Origin: Paracentrotus lividus
Lineage: Eukaryota > Echinodermata > Echinoidea > Camarodonta > Echinidae
NCBI GenBank assembly: GCA_940671915.1
Contig: CALNVZ010003426.1
Location: forward strand, 36,792,512 to 36,856,511
Length of the DNA: 64,000 bases
Reading direction: 5' to 3'
Under the pieces are notes generated by a model. It worked only from the letters and a program-made list of their open reading frames with translations. It was not told the origin of the DNA and did not search any database. Positions 35,590 through 47,179 of the stretch are shown piece by piece. Each line of letters starts with the position of its first letter. Position 1 is the stretch's first letter. The translations under genes and the position numbers were made by a program.

Positions 35590-37690
35590 ATATTACACCA
35601 GATCAATGTTGGACATAGGACTTTGTTTTGGGGTTAAACGCTTCAAGGTATTCAAGGGTACGTGATTCAATTAGGTGGGGGCATAACAGCAAGTGTTCCA
35701 TGGTCTGCTCTTCCCCCCACACTCACAGCATGTCCGTCCTCGTTGTATTTACCAACTTTTCCAAAAAGACCTAATTACAGCGTCCTGTGCCTGTGCCGAG
35801 ATGGTTCAGGCATGATAACGTTGTCTATAATGACCTGGTAAAGGAATTCTTTTGCACTTATGAATAGCCTGTGTGGCATTTCCTAGCGATGGTTGGTCCA
35901 CAGGATCAGCCTAAGTTTATGGGCAGAGTTATCAAGGGATACTGTAGAATGGAGGAAACTATGTCTTGATTTCAGTTTTCGTTTGTAGGATTGTGATTGT
36001 AGATGGGATGGAGACCCCCTCCTGTTTTGTCTTCAAAGGAATGTTTCTGTGAGGCAATGCAGAGATCGTCAACATACAAGAAACTGTATTGGGGTGTATT
36101 GGTTGGTCATTGGTATACACATTGAAGAGCAGAGAGGCAATATGACAATCCCTTCTGGGAGATCATTTTCATCTTGCGCCATCTGCTGCGCTGGCCATCA
36201 AGGCTGGTTTTTCACCAATTCGTTGGTAAGTTACAAAAAACTTTATAAACGACTGGTGATCAGTTCTTGTGCTAAATGGTTTAGCAGGTGATTAGTACAG
36301 CACCCAAGAAACCAGGTAGAACCGTTTGTCATCTCAAAGAATTAACGGGTCAGAGTTTTATGGTTTACAGTCTCATTGGCTGCTGGGAGGTGAACAAAAG
36401 CTATTCCGGTAATAAGTTCTTCCTCAAACCCATCCTCGATGTGCTGTGTGAGGTTCAGGAGGTGGCTAGTACAGGATTTTCCTGGCCGGAAACCTGTCTT
36501 TTAGTGTTCAGGATGAGAGGTCATCATCAATGGGACAATACGATAATAGTAAGTATGAGTCTTTCAAAGAGTTGCATGTAGGCCTACATGTATGACATGT
36601 AGATCGAGAGATGGGCATATAGCTCTTAGGTATGGCTGGATCTTTTCCCGGTTAAGCAGACAACGACCTTGATTCCTCATAGCTTCGGGAACTGTATTGG
36701 TACTCATGCAATTCAGCGTATCAAGCAGCTACTGAAGCTCAACAGTCCAAGGTGTTGTCTGTTCGCAGAGGATGTCATCAAGGCCTGCTGCATTGTTGTT
36801 TTCATGGTCTGATACACACACAGGTCTTGCATACTGAAAGGTCTGTCAGGTGGGCTCTTGAAGCATTCTTCAGCATCTGGGAAGCTAATTCGCTCTCCTG
36901 AACAGTGATCAGGGTTTCCTGACTGGTCAAGGGAGCTGCTGGCAACTTTGGTCAGCAGTGCTTGTGGTCTTGGTTGGGTTTTTGTGTAGTCATTTCCCAG
37001 AATCCGATTTGTTTTCCAGTCTTTCCTACTGCTGTGGTCATATCCGTTGACTAGATCAATTCTTGCCATTTTCTCTGTCGACTTTCCATAATGACTGTAT
37101 AAGGTTCTCACCATCTTCCTATTGCGGGTCAAATTGAAAGGGTACTCTGTCAAGCGTTTTATATACTCATAGTAAAACACCTTGTGCTGTACCTTCGTGG
37201 GATGCTTTTTCTTGAGGACTTCTTGATTATCTCTACAAGGGTGTCATAGTTACATAGAATGGACGGAAAGTCTTGAATGTCATCATCCAGATCTAATGCA
37301 AACTGTTCCCACGTTGCCTTCTTTAAGTGGAAACGGCAGCGGAAGGGAACTCTGTGAGCTGTGATAGCTGCATTCACTCTAATATAGGCCCGATTGGTTG
37401 ATGCTGGGTGTGCGGAATTGGTTTCTCATATTGGTTGGCAATGTTGACACCCAGTCAGGGTTGTGTCTGCGTCTTCATCTTTCGCTGAGGAAGGAAGAGG
37501 GGAGCTTTAATTTGCATCGTGAATGAGTACCATGTGACTTGCATCTGCCCAGTTTTCGACGAGTTCGCCGTCTCCATTGGTTTCTCTATATTCCCATGTA
37601 ACATGATGGCTGTTGAGATAGCCACATTGATGTGGTCTCCAGATACTTCATGGGGGAGGTTAAAAGTCTGAGTGGGAGGTTTCTAGGCAG
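35590..37690 (-). pseudogene. Decayed non-LTR retrotransposon (endonuclease end, RT, C-terminus)
   Basis: Read on the minus strand from 37690 downward there are traces of an endonuclease C-terminal region (about 37660-37420). A linker follows (36713-37377, with KTQPRPQALLTKVASSS). Next come RT finger/palm motifs FRPGKSC (about 36480), LTQHIEDGFE (about 36440) and FLYVDDLCIA, the catalytic YxDD box (about 36060-36085). A terminal QTMEHLLLCP segment lies near 35700. Stops and frameshifts break it throughout. The subfamily (jockey/I-like) is not certain. Confidence 0.75.
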
Positions 37691-38892
37691 AGCTTACAGA
37701 GAGATTGAATTTGGCTGGTTTAGGCAACACAATCTGCCCTAAACTGGAAGAAAATGAGACCTATCATTTTAGTAGCACACACTTTTTTTTTAATTTAAAA
37801 ATAGAGGGCGCTATAAACAAATATACAAATTATCTTGACATTAATATGTCATGCGATATAATAAAACAATATTTAGTAAAGTTCCCAGAGACATTCAGAC
37901 ATTAATTAGCTGACTAAAAGTGTAGTTTTACACATTTTTAGAAGAAAAAAAAATCTGTTTTTGGCGGCCATTTTGTATGACGTCACATATCTCAAAATGC
38001 TCAATGCTGACAGAGTGTCAGCAATCGGTTTCTTCATATTGAAGGTTTAGGCAATCATAATCCGTCGAAAAAAAAACTATAGACGCCAAAACAAGGTACA
38101 TCGAGATGGCGGCTAGACTAATTCCCACTAAAGTCTGATTTAGAATGGAGACTCTCCACTCTTAAGTGCCACCCCACAATTGGCCAATAGTTTGAGGTTC
38201 AAATAATTTGCGAATCATAACATATTTATATTTATTATATTTTTGCACATAAGTTTTTAATACGTTCCCCAAAGGTTCATATAACGTTTATTAAACGTTT
38301 CTTAAACGTTCTTAAAACGTTTGTAGAACATTTGGACGTTAAGAAAACGTTCTATATACGTTCCAAACGTGTTTTAAAAGGTTTTCTAGACGTTCTTAAA
38401 ACGCTTTTAGTGCATTTCAAGGTTTTAAAAACGTTTAAAGAACGTTCCAAACTTTTTAAAAGGTTTTCTGCACGTTCTAACAACGTCCACGATATATTTA
38501 GAACGATTTCAAAATGTTTTTGGACGTCTCGAGCTTCTGAAAGCTTTGCAAAGGTTTTTATCTGGTTCTTTTAACGCTTAAAAACGTTTTTAAAACGTCT
38601 AAAACCTACCACATTTTGACGTCCATAAAAAGTTTTCACAAAACGTCCAAAAAACCAACTTGAAAAGTTTTTAGAACGTTCAGAAAACGTCCATTTGTTA
38701 GTTGGGTAGGTCTAATCAAAGACAAAAGTATTACGTATCAGCAGGGAAGGTGTCAGGGAACTGCTACCTATCCACACGCACAACCCTGAAAATGGATCCT
38801 ACCGTTTTTTCACCTTGACGTCTGAAATTTTGTACCGTGAAATAGCGATTCACGCTGAAATTTAAAATTCTTTAGAAATTCACTTCTAATTT

Positions 38893-38963
38893 TGGGTGCT
38901 ATCTCACTTCGCGGAGACGTCTCCGCGACAGGATAGAAATTTCCTCTCCGCGACGGATAAATA
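38893..38963 (+). mobile_element. Left-end fragment of GGGTGCTATCTCACTTCGCG element
   Basis: It starts GGGTGCTATCTCACTTCGCG followed by GAGACGTCTCCGCGAC, the same terminus as 13182-13445 and 28541-28944. No matching right end is seen; the next element starts at 38964. Confidence 0.5.
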
Positions 38964-39950
38964 CACTGTCTGTCATAAAGGTGGAATATTTTTTTCCGCT
39001 ATAGCCACATGATTTTGCTCTGACTTTAATTTCTTGAATATGTTTGTCCTTGCTTTTACTTTTTGGGACCCTGGCTATATCTTGGACATTCTCCCAACCC
39101 TTCACATGGACCTTTTTCGAATAAAGTTTTGTCAACCCCCGTGATGCCCAATTTTGTCATTTTTTCTTATTTTGGGGGCACTTTTTGTTTACGCGACCCA
39201 CCAAGGACCCCTCAGTCCTACTCCAAGGAAACACGTCTGAGGTATAGTCTTGTTATTGCTCTTTGAGTTAAATCTTGTTTTATTGTTACAGGCTCAAGCC
39301 TTTTGTCTAGAGGAGGGGTCAAAATTTATTTTGATTGGGGTTCAACATTGATTTTATTCATTATTACAACATGGCAATTTCTATCTTCGCAAAAATGTAT
39401 AGTTTTATCTCAGCCAAATATAAATGAAAATGAGAAATAAGTTATAGTTAACTTTTACGACCTTGTCAACAAGGATAAAAAAGAAATTATGAGAAAATGA
39501 TAATAATTAAGGTGTTGAGGTTGTTTTCTATTTCTTTTGTTTTCAGCATAAAGTTGGAATAAAATATTCCGAATTTTCACCAATCACACTTTTTAATTCA
39601 ACCCCACCCCTAGACAAAAGACCTAAGCCTGTCACCATAAACCTAGATTTATCTTTAAAGAACAAATATACCAGAATTCACTTCAGACGCATTTCCTGGG
39701 GTACGGGTAGGACTGAGGGGGGCTTGATCGGCAGGGTAAACAAAAGGGGCCCAAAATGAGGGAAAAAATTAAAAAATGGGCATCATGGGGATTGACAAAT
39801 TTTTTTTGAAAAAAAAAAAAAAAAACCGGGAAGGGTTGGGAGAATCTCCAATACATAGCAAGAGTCCCGAAAAGTAAAAGTAGAGACAAACATATTCAAG
39901 AAATTAAAGCGGGAACAAGATCGTGTTGCTCTACTATGAGGACAAGTTGA
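38964..39950. mobile_element. Hairpin element related to 10175-11172
   Basis: It begins CACTGTCTGTCATAAAGG after TA. Its arms (about 39000-39240 and 39680-39910, inverted) share ccctggctatatcttggaca, aattttgtcattttt and cctagacaaaagacctaag-type words with 10175-11172. The right terminus is eroded and its exact end is uncertain. Confidence 0.6.
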
Positions 39951-40072
39951 GCAAGTTTTAACAAAATCAAATTTTTTTCTCCTACAACTATAATTGGGCT
40001 TTAATTAGCTTTAATTTGTTTTGAGTGCTAATAAAGCAGTAGGCCTATTAACTTTGTTCGTTTCTTGTTATA

Positions 40073-40725
40073 CAGTGCGTCCCAAAAAGAACTATACACT
40101 TTCGAAATGGCCAAAATAGTTGATTTTTGGGATAAGGTTTATTTGTATATAAAGTTCATATCCTCAACTGTCATTATGACACAAAAAATTTCGAAAATAA
40201 CGCATTCTTCAGCATGTTCAGTGAGCAATGCCCACTTTTGTGAAGGACACAAAAATTAGCCTGCGCAGGAATTCGCTATTCATTTATCACACGCCAGGAG
40301 GGATTCAGGCAATAATGGAATAAATCAGCTAACAGAGTTAAAGATAATACCGAAAGTCAGAAATAAACAATCAATATTATGCACAAATGTATTTTCCACC
40401 GTTTTGTTTTCAAATCATTGATTTTTGCTTTGACTTCAGTTCATTTTTGTCTTTGTTGGCCGATTTATTCCACAATTGATTGAATCCCTCCTGGCGTGCC
40501 ATAGAAAGGGGATAAATGAATACCGAATTCCTGCTCAGGCTATTTTTTGTGTCCTTCACAAAAGTGGGCATTGTTCATTTTTTGGATTTTTTTTTTTGGT
40601 GTCATAATGATAGTTGAGGATATGAGCTCTATACATTATTATCTAACCTTTTTTCCCCAAGAACCATATATTTTTTATTTGGTAGCCATTTCAAAAGTGT
40701 ATATAGCTCTTTTTGGGACGCACTT
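40073..40725. mobile_element. TA-flanked mariner-type MITE, copy 1
   Basis: The ends CAGTGCGTCCCAAAAAGAAC and AAGTGCGTCCCAAAAAGAGC (right end read inward) are flanked by TA on both sides (40071-40072, 40726-40727). The arms fold over their length (acttttgtgaaggacaca appears in both orientations). A related copy lies at 45489-46098. It is non-autonomous. Confidence 0.8.
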
Positions 40726-41329
40726 TATTGCATACCTAGGTTATTATGCCATGTGGTCGAACTGACATTCTAAATATTTGTCAAGCCTAGCAACACGTAC
40801 AGCTAGCCTTTTAACATTCAATAATACCTTTTAATAGGTATATCATCGTTTGTCGCACGTAGGAATTCGAAACTTTAAGAAACTCGCTTTTAATTGAATG
40901 AACGGAATGCCGAATGTAATTGGAAAGAAACAATCCATTTTTAACAAAAGTCAGCGTCTTTTATATTCGAAGTCCTCTGATCAATACATTTTGACACAGG
41001 GGTTTAACTAAACGAAATAGTTGAGGGACAAACCATTATGCAATTCATTTATTTAAAGTTCTGGTTAAAATATCAAACCCATATCAAGTTTAACAAGATT
41101 TATGTTTATTGTAATTCATTTGATTTATTCATTTCTTCTCTTTTTTTTTTGGGGGGGGGGAGGGGGGATACTATTTGATGAACATTGATGAATTTCATCA
41201 GAGAAAAAAATATATATAAACGGACCCCTTCATCATCATGTAGGTCCCAGATTTTGGACATACCCCGGCAACAAAAATAATTGGAATAATCCGTTTATAT
41301 TCAAATGATTGGTTTGAATTGGAATTCCC

Positions 41330-41521
41330 TTGTAAAAACGCGCCACGAACACTTAACAAGGCTCGTGTCTGCATCCATTCTGCAGTAAGGTTCAACGTGG
41401 CAACAACTCTCACACAAACTCCTCTTTATCTTCCAACTCGGAGCGCAGCTTTTGCTTTAAAACATCGGTGTAACCAATTGAACGAGGTTAGGCTTTGAAC
41501 TCGAATTTGACTTTTACCAAG
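41330..41521 (+). promoter_or_regulatory. Candidate promoter and non-coding first exon of split H2B
   Basis: A donor (ACCAAG|GTAGGT at 41521/41522) closes a non-coding stretch that includes a CCAAT word (gtaaccaattg). The H2B coding start lies downstream of a spliced leader (acceptor at 44630), so an upstream non-coding exon is needed; this is one candidate. There is no transcript support. Confidence 0.25.
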
Positions 41522-42499
41522 GTAGGTCCAAGATAATTTCTATTGACTGTATATAAAGCGATTTGCGTAGCTCAATTTTTAATGTCTTGTGGAACTTATG
41601 CAAACCAAAATTTTGTGGCTATATCCTCCAATCTGTCTCCCCTCTACCCGCTCGCTGTGTACAAAGTCAATGGGAGTTGAATGATGTCATGATGTCTCCG
41701 CCACTGACGAAATGAACAGGAGTTGTTGTTGGTTTAGTGGCGTGACTGGATTGGTGACTTATAACCGGATAATGCCAACTTGGGCTACTATAGCCTAGGG
41801 CAAGTCCCCGCTATTTGTTCCCAAGGTGGTGATTTTTCGACTTTTTGACCATTTCTGTGTCAAGTGTGTGAGTGGGTTTGTAAATGTATAACATAATGTG
41901 TCAAATATCACCATAAAATAAGAAGTCCTCGTTTGGTTCCTGACGGGACGTTGAGGAGTATCCAAAAGAAGGAATGACCTTAATGCAAATGATGTCAAAA
42001 AGTAATTTGAAGGTCATATGACGTCACGAGGCTCATTCTTATTCATGAAAAAATAATAAAATGCATTGAAAATGTTTTCAACCGTTAAAAAAGAGGTTTG
42101 TCATAGGAGTACAACCAATAAGTATGTATTTTCTGCTTCTATATTTTCTTGGCTAACTCTGGTTAAAATATCACGAACCTAGCACATAGATTTCCATATT
42201 TTTAGACTTGAAATATTCAAGTCTCAGAAAATTAGTTTCACAAAAGCTACTGAGCTGATGTAAAATAATTTAGAGATGAAACAAAAAATGTTTTACATTT
42301 GTGTTTTGCATTATGTTTCTTTTGTTCTATCCGAGAGATTTTTTAACAAAAGATGTTGCTACACCTTGGCTACACCAATTGTTTAATGAAAAATATTACA
42401 GGGAATATTCGAATAATGGTCCCGTGTGTTACTGTCCCGTGTGTTACCTCACACATTTTTTTAAAACTTGACCTTGCCAGAAAAATTTAAGTTGTATTA

Positions 42500-44562
42500 A
42501 CATTAAAATATGTCCTTACACACTTACACTTATGCATGGTCATTTCATAATTATTGACCTTGCACTGGGAAGTACCTTACTGCAGCAGTTTTCTTCCTAT
42601 GGAAATTCAATGCAGAAAAGTGTCTTGAGCAGCTCAAGCCAAGTCAAGGTGGCATATCCAAAAAAAGGGTCTAAAAATTCTACTAAACAAAATTAACAAA
42701 TATCTAATAGAAGAATTATGTTGCCATGAGACTATAGATTATCTTAAGCTTGTTTCGCTAATCATTATTGAGAAGATTCCTCAGCAACCAAGAGGGCGAC
42801 AGACAGCCATTTTTTCAGTACTGACTGATGTTGGTTTGCAGGGGGGCGTTTCACGAAACCATGGACAAGTTAGTCATATCTTTATCCGCCAACCACGGAG
42901 TTAGCTCCAATCTTACTAAGTCGGTTACACGAAGCTCCTCCAAGCTAGACAATTTGTAATATCGATATTATCGGAGATGATGTTATCGAGTAATAGCCTT
43001 AATTACGGTTTCGCTGATATTTAGACATTGTGGTTTAGCAAAATTTTCAATATTATCGAAAATTGAAGTGATAAAATCGGTCAATAACAGTATGAAAACT
43101 CATAAAATTATGTATAAATTATATAATGTGTATTAAAACGCACAATTTTTCTTACTGCATATATTTAGAAGGTGTCAATCATGAAATTAATAAGACCACG
43201 TCAGAACATGAGATGGGTACCCCCGGATGCGCTAATTTGATAGTTTCGTAAATCAGACTATAAAAAAGGTATGCTAGCTGAAAATGGAGCTAGATTGAGG
43301 TTTTTCCTAAATTTTCTGTTTGCTGACAAAAAGAAATCAATAGTGCATTGTAATTAAAAAAAAAAAAATCTATTCAAAATTACTTATTTTGGGACTAATA
43401 GATCGATTTTAACTACCAACGTAGTCTCTGCGGGTCTCTTTATATAGCTTTATGGTAGGCTAAATAATGCTTTTGCAATTTACTCAATATTATTTCTTGA
43501 TTGGATATATTACTAGATATTATTTCTTTATTGGATATAAAAAGCACTCAATTGTTAACAACCATTTATTTTCTGCATATTAGATCAAAATCCTGAGGTT
43601 GTCACATTTTGTATGAACAAAAATGAGAAAATCGAGATTGTCACGGCAAATACAATTCGCCAAAACCGATCGCTTGCCATAAATTGCGTTTGATTGACGT
43701 ATCGGCGCTCTCAAAAAGATATGACAGGTTCGGAGCTGTCATAAGTATTTAGTCAGCTTGTTGTCCACGATCTTGTCAGAGAGGGCTTTGTGGAACCCGC
43801 TCGTGGACAAATTGTTCACTATCTCCGATTTAGTAAAGAAGTTAGACTTACGACGGTTTCGTGAAACGCCCCCAGCTGTATGTGTTCCTTACAATGTTTA
43901 TTACATGTTTAAGAGGATAAGACTATGCAACTGCAAGTTTAGATATACTTTTCTAATATAGAGTTATATGTAAACAAAGTCAAAATTTGAAAACATTTTT
44001 TCTGGTCCCGTTTGTTACCGATGAATAAATGATTATAAATTAATTATGAATTGAGTTATTTCAACTATTGTTTGTTTTTGTTGAAGTATTAGTACCTTCA
44101 AGAACATACCCAAGGATTGAGATTTCATTTAAGATTATTCAAACAAGCCCTACTATGGGCTCTGAATGTCCAGTTTGTTACCGCGCAAAATAGCTTGGAC
44201 TTGCCCTATAATGTCATATTTTGCTACTGAAAATCCGTCGTATTACAGACACAATGGCTAATAATTTGACTGTGGCAGTTTTCAACCCAATGGAAAATGC
44301 AGAAAGATTCAAATGCGTTAAGCTCAAGCTTGGTCAAGGAGGCATGTTAAAAAAAAGGGTCTAAAATTTTACTGAACAAAATTAGAAATATCTAATTAAA
44401 AAATTATATTTCAATAAAACTATAGGTTATTTTAACATATTTTGAAGTAGGTTTAAAGCTGGTTGCACTAATTATTATTGAGAAGTTTCCTCAGCAACCA
44501 AAAGGGCGACAGGCAGCCATTTTTGATACAGCCTGATGTTGGTTTGCAGCTGTATATGTTTT
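42500..44562 (+). repeat. Direct repeat of about 300 bp upstream of H2B
   Basis: Copy 1 (about 42570-42841, resuming at 43874) and copy 2 (about 44275-44562) share aaaaaaagggtctaaaa, ttattgagaag-ttcctcagc, agggcgaca-gcagccattttt and gatgttggtttgcagctgta. Copy 1 is split by the element at 42842-43873; copy 2 is the uninterrupted version. Copy 2 ends about 70 bp before the H2B leader exon. Confidence 0.7.
42842..43873. mobile_element. 1.03 kb element with GGGGGCGTTTCACGAAACC ends
   Basis: The ends GGGGGCGTTTCACGAAACC and GGTTTCGTGAAACGCCCCC are perfect inverted repeats. Comparison with the empty site in the second repeat copy shows insertion within tttgcagctg, leaving cag|...|agctg, i.e. a very short (AG) duplication or none beyond the G run. 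No transposase frame is seen. Confidence 0.75.
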
Positions 44563-44649
44563 GTCTGCGGCTTCAAATAAAAATACAAACAAGTATTTAG
44601 ATAATACTTATATTTATATTTTACTTCCAGATCCACCTCATTTAGCATC

Positions 44650-44796
44650 ATGCCAGCCAAAGGAGCAGCTACGAAGGGAGAGAAGAAGCAAGTGATCAAA
44701 TCCAAGGCGATGGCTTCTGCTCGTACTGGTGACAAGAAGAGAAAACGAAGACGTCTAGAATCCTATAATATCTACATCTACAAAGTCCTGAAACAG
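44650..44796 (+). CDS. Histone H2B, coding exon 1 of 3
   Basis: 49 codons hold the lysine-rich N-terminal tail and the start of the histone fold: MPAKGAATKGEKK, then KKRKRRRLESYNIYIYKVLK, ending CAG|GTAAAT in phase 0. H2B is a core nucleosome histone pairing with H2A. Compared with the usual RKESYAIYIYK, a leucine replaces lysine and an asparagine replaces alanine. The ATG lies 19 nt after an intron acceptor (TTTTACTTCCAG, ends 44630), so the 5' leader is spliced as well. Replication-dependent H2B genes are intronless, so this one is unusual. The three exons together give 127 residues, normal H2B length with no frame break. Confidence 0.93.
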
Positions 44797-44866
44797 GTAA
44801 ATATCATAAATTCTGTCGTATATAGTCGACCAAAACAGTAGGTTGTAAAATTTTCTAAGTAGGCTA

Positions 44867-44870
<4 letters not shown>

Positions 44871-44910
<40 letters not shown>
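44871..44910. repeat. (TA)n microsatellite
   Basis: Twenty TA repeats in H2B intron 1. Confidence 0.9.
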
Positions 44911-44913
<3 letters not shown>

Positions 44914-45488
44914 ATGTTCTTTAAGGATGTTAAGGATAAAGGTAATGATTAAGCATGTGAATAAAATTCATAAGGCGCCTTCTCCATTCAAAAGGTGTCA
45001 GTTTCCCGCGACTTTTGTTCCAAAAACCGATTTATCAGCTTTTCAATAGAACCCGAAATGTTAATACGGCTTAAACACGTTAAAAGCTGAAAGCCAAATG
45101 TTTTCCGCGGTGGATCAGGGAAGCGGCGGGAATGGAGAAGACACCCAAGTGAAAAAATAGCTTATTGCCTCTCCCACTTTCTCATTGAGGCATAGATTTT
45201 GGATAAGGTACCAAGAGCAACTGCAAGATTAGTCGAATTTGCTGTTTAGATGTCTCAATAGGCCCACAACGAATATACATGTTTTTCTTTTCCTGGTAAA
45301 AGGGTTTTTGATGGTTGTCTTAGAAGCACTATACTCCTCTTTATGCTCAGGTAAATTTAATTATATTTCGTTACATAATGGGATTTTATTGGCGGTTTGC
45401 GAAGTGTATAGGCATACTAAAAAACTTTTCTTCTAGAAAAGTCGGTAAAATCTTTTTATCCAAGTGGAAAATGGCCGGTTTTATAATA

Positions 45489-46098
45489 CAGTGTGTCCCA
45501 GAAAGAACTATACACTTTTGAAATGGCTACCGAATAGAAATATATGGTTCTTGGGGGAAAACTCTTATGTAGATAAAGCTCATACAACTATTTTTGACAC
45601 CAAAACGTCCCAAATTGACGCATGATTCAATGAGCAATGCCCACTTTTATGAAGGACACAAAAACGAGGATGGAATTAGCTATTCATTCACTACCTTCTT
45701 ATGGGCAGCCAAAAGGGCCAATTTTAGTAATAGCGTGAATTAGCTTACAAACACAAAATAAACTAAGCTACAAAACAAAAAGGTTAACCATCACATTTTT
45801 GCATAATATTGATGTTTATTTCTGACTTTATTTATGTCTTAATATTAGCTGATTTATTCTACTATTGTTATTGGCCCTTTTGGCTCCCCATACGCAGGTG
45901 ATAAATGAATAGCAAATTTCTGCGTAGCCTTGTTTTTGTGTCCTTCACAAAAGTGGGCGTTGCTCATTGTAAGCATGCATAATGATGTCAAATAATAGTT
46001 GAGCTTATGAGCTTCATTATTAATCTTTCCCCAAAGAACGATATATTTCTTATTTGGTAGCAATTTCAAAAGTGTATAGTTCATTCTGGGACTCGCTG
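45489..46098. mobile_element. TA-flanked mariner-type MITE, copy 2, in H2B intron 1
   Basis: The ends CAGTGTGTCCCAGAAAGAAC and CAGCGAGTCCCAGAATGAAC (right end read inward) are flanked by TA (45487-45488, 46099-46100). It shares gagcaatgcccacttttatg and gtcataatga-type words with 40073-40725 and has a foldback structure. Confidence 0.8.
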
Positions 46099-47041
46099 TA
46101 TAATAATTTTATTAATGATTCACAGACCTTTAAATTTCACAAAGTAACGAGGAATCCAATTTGCCTTCATTGCTGCTATGTTGGAAAATCAGATTGCTTG
46201 TCCATAGCAACAACTACTGAGTGCAAACTGGATTCCAAATATTGTAGTTCAGTCTTTAATAACAGTTAATTTGAATAACTCTTCACTATACGTCTATGTA
46301 GGATTGACAAATCTGAATATAATACCGGCCAAAAGTTTTCTCGAATGGGAAGTGCATGGTGATCATTAGAGTTTTGTTTGTTTGGAACAACTATGAACCC
46401 TACTAAAAACAACCAAATCTTGTATGCAAATTCCTCGCTTATCCCATTCGCTAAAAATAATTCAGAAATGTTAAAGATGTCTCCAATCTGATGTGACACA
46501 ACATTTGCTCCTTTGACAATGTTCCTCTGGGCTTCATTTCTAACATGTTTGATTTTTTTTTAAAGACTTGGTCGCGAAAAAAGTCTCGGCGACGTCGACG
46601 CGACTCGGTGATACACAAGTCTCGGTTACATTACCGCAAATTGCTTGCAACTGTGAAAAATCTATAATAAAAACAAATCTAACACTTGCGAAATAAAGCC
46701 TAGAGCACTATTGTCAACAGAGCAAAATGTCCTGTCACCAGATTGGGGGCACCTTCATCATGACACCTTTACCAGACACGATCTTTATCACTTTCATTGG
46801 ATAAGATGAGCGAGGGATTCGCATATAATAGACCCGTACGAGTTATTAGTTTGACATTTTTCATTTATTATTTCCTTTCACTTGATGGTTTTGAGATGTA
46901 TGTAGGCTTAATGATATATATACTGTGGGACCCTCGGGTTTTTAAATGCAAAACTAAACCTAAAATATTAAATTTTCGCAGTTTTCTAACTTCTTTTTCT
47001 GTTCTTGCTCATGTTTGGTTTCAACCACTCTTATTTACTAG

Positions 47042-47179
47042 GTACATCCAGACACTGGTATTTCGAGCAAGGCAATGTCTATCATGAACAGCTTTGTGAA
47101 TGATATCTTTGAGCGGATCGCATCAGAAGCGTCACGTCTAGCCCAGTACAACAAAAAGAGTACCATCAGTAGTAGAGAG
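47042..47179 (+). CDS. Histone H2B, coding exon 2 of 3
   Basis: 46 codons from [18 protein letters not shown] to KKSTISSRE cover the long central helix and loop 2 of the histone fold. The acceptor is TTATTTACTAG and the donor is GAG|GTAAAC, phase 0 at both ends. Residues are near-canonical; [14 protein letters not shown] replaces the common AEASRLAHYNKRST. Confidence 0.93.

Larger units (their letters stand above)
33134..38705. mobile_element. 5.6 kb long-inverted-repeat element rich in AACGTT
   Basis: The ends CAACTAGCAAACACCGAACG and its inverted relative at 38680-38705 (caactaacaaatggacg read inward) bound arms of about 0.8-1 kb. AACGTT/ACGTTTT words are dense in both arms (33150-33430 and 38260-38700). 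The inner arm parts match too: 33700-33870 against 37960-38110 share ggcggccattttgtatgacgtca-type and attatgattgcctaaac words in opposite orientation. The core (34.3-37.7 kb) is filled by decayed retrotransposons. No DNA transposase is visible. Confidence 0.7.

Noticed and set aside
46565-46625. Member of the GAGACG hairpin family
   Set aside because: It contains gtctcggcgacgtcgacgcg-like words but no matching ends or arms; too short to call.
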